Shown here one piece after another: positions 63,759 through 64,000 of a stretch of 64,000 nt of DNA (position 1 is the first letter of the stretch; the number at the start of each line of letters is the position of its first letter). The stretch is taken from the NCBI RefSeq assembly GCF_001570785.1, contig NZ_BCSI01000001.1, positions 310,001 to 374,000 on the forward strand, read 5' to 3'. Under the pieces are notes generated by a model. It worked only from the letters and a program-made list of their open reading frames with translations. It searched no databases and was not told the origin of the DNA. A program made the position numbers and the translations under genes. The stretch comes from Dermabacter hominis NBRC 106157. GTDB lineage: Bacteria > Actinomycetota > Actinomycetes > Actinomycetales > Dermabacteraceae.

Positions 63759-64000
63759 ATGTCCCTCAATCGACGTTCACTTCTGTTTGGTGGTGCTGCC
63801 CTTAGCTTCGCGGGCCTCGCGACAGCATGTGCGCCAGCCTCGAAAAACTCTTCAGGAGCCTCCAACAAGGGAGGTGAGTCGGCAGCCGATGTGACGGGTG
63901 AGGTCGAAGGGACCCTTCGCATCCACGCGGGCGGCGACACCAACGTGCGCGACCTATGGCAGGACGGGCTTGGGCCGGCCTTCACGAAGAAATACCCGAA
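63759..64000 (+). CDS. Extracellular solute-binding lipoprotein, 5' part
   Basis: The first 80 residues of an ABC-type binding protein, cut by the window edge. NRRSLLFGGAALSFAGLATA with a following Cys (lipobox at residue 24) is a twin-arginine-type lipoprotein leader. A Ser-rich linker follows, then GTLRIHAGGDTNVRDLWQDG, which resembles family 1 (sugar/oligopeptide) solute-binding proteins. The ligand cannot be told from this part. Confidence 0.8.
   Translation, partial: MSLNRRSLLFGGAALSFAGLATACAPASKNSSGASNKGGESAADVTGEVEGTLRIHAGGDTNVRDLWQDGLGPAFTKKYP

Overview
This is about 64 kb of high-GC chromosome from a Gram-positive actinomycete. The signs are a class Ib-type nrdEF pair, DtxR/IdeR-type iron boxes, a CmtR-type sensor, lipoproteins with twin-arginine leaders, a monomeric NADP-isocitrate dehydrogenase and a PPK2. 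The gene set would suit a skin-type actinobacterium such as Dermabacter or a relative, but that placement is inference. No rRNA, tRNA or CRISPR was recognised.

Layout. (1) 1-2766: the end of nrdE, then nrdF, then an AAA/DUF4143 ATPase. NrdF carries Gln, Ser and Lys in place of three metal-binding glutamates (the QSK pattern), which marks a metal-free subclass Ie radical subunit. (2) About 2.9-35.5 kb is an accessory region. It holds an Abi_2 protein with a candidate upstream RNA, a truncated IS3 copy, toxin-antitoxin modules (FitAB-like, HigBA-like), acetyltransferases, a patatin-ArdA chimera, a complete IS3 element, a CmtR/P-type ATPase pair, MerR-SulP, DUF488, a UvrA paralogue and a complete siderophore-uptake operon. 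Many broken genes lie between these. The segments are separated by at least nine copies of a roughly 30-nt sequence that reads as the same gene 3' end, encoding (N)VVEFRFNV-stop with mainly synonymous differences. I read this as a cassette- or island-like array with a shared attachment or junction sequence. No integrase or resolvase is visible in the window. (3) 35.5-64 kb is mostly core genome: a methyltransferase, a cytidine deaminase-ASCH fusion, an FAD monooxygenase, a PRC-barrel/DUF2382 stress protein, PiT phosphate transporter, ThrE exporter, MMPL transporter, PPK2, Tpx, Kup, Icd, a ZIP transporter behind a Zur-like box, PfkA, Pgi, TypA, a 7Fe ferredoxin and the start of a solute-binding lipoprotein.

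How the genes work together. The siderophore operon (SIP, binding lipoprotein, two FecCD permeases, ATPase) lies behind an IdeR-type box. A second box at 12.7 kb drives an exporter followed by a truncated SIP gene, so iron acquisition appears twice, once decayed. CmtR with its ATPase handles soft metals, and the ZIP gene is probably zinc-controlled. The right-hand core is housekeeping: glycolysis (PfkA, Pgi), the TCA cycle (Icd), phosphate and polyphosphate (PiT, PPK2) and potassium (Kup).

Limits: all calls come from reading motifs by eye. Starts were revised where an RBS or overlap supported it. Family names resting on memory alone are flagged by lower confidence.
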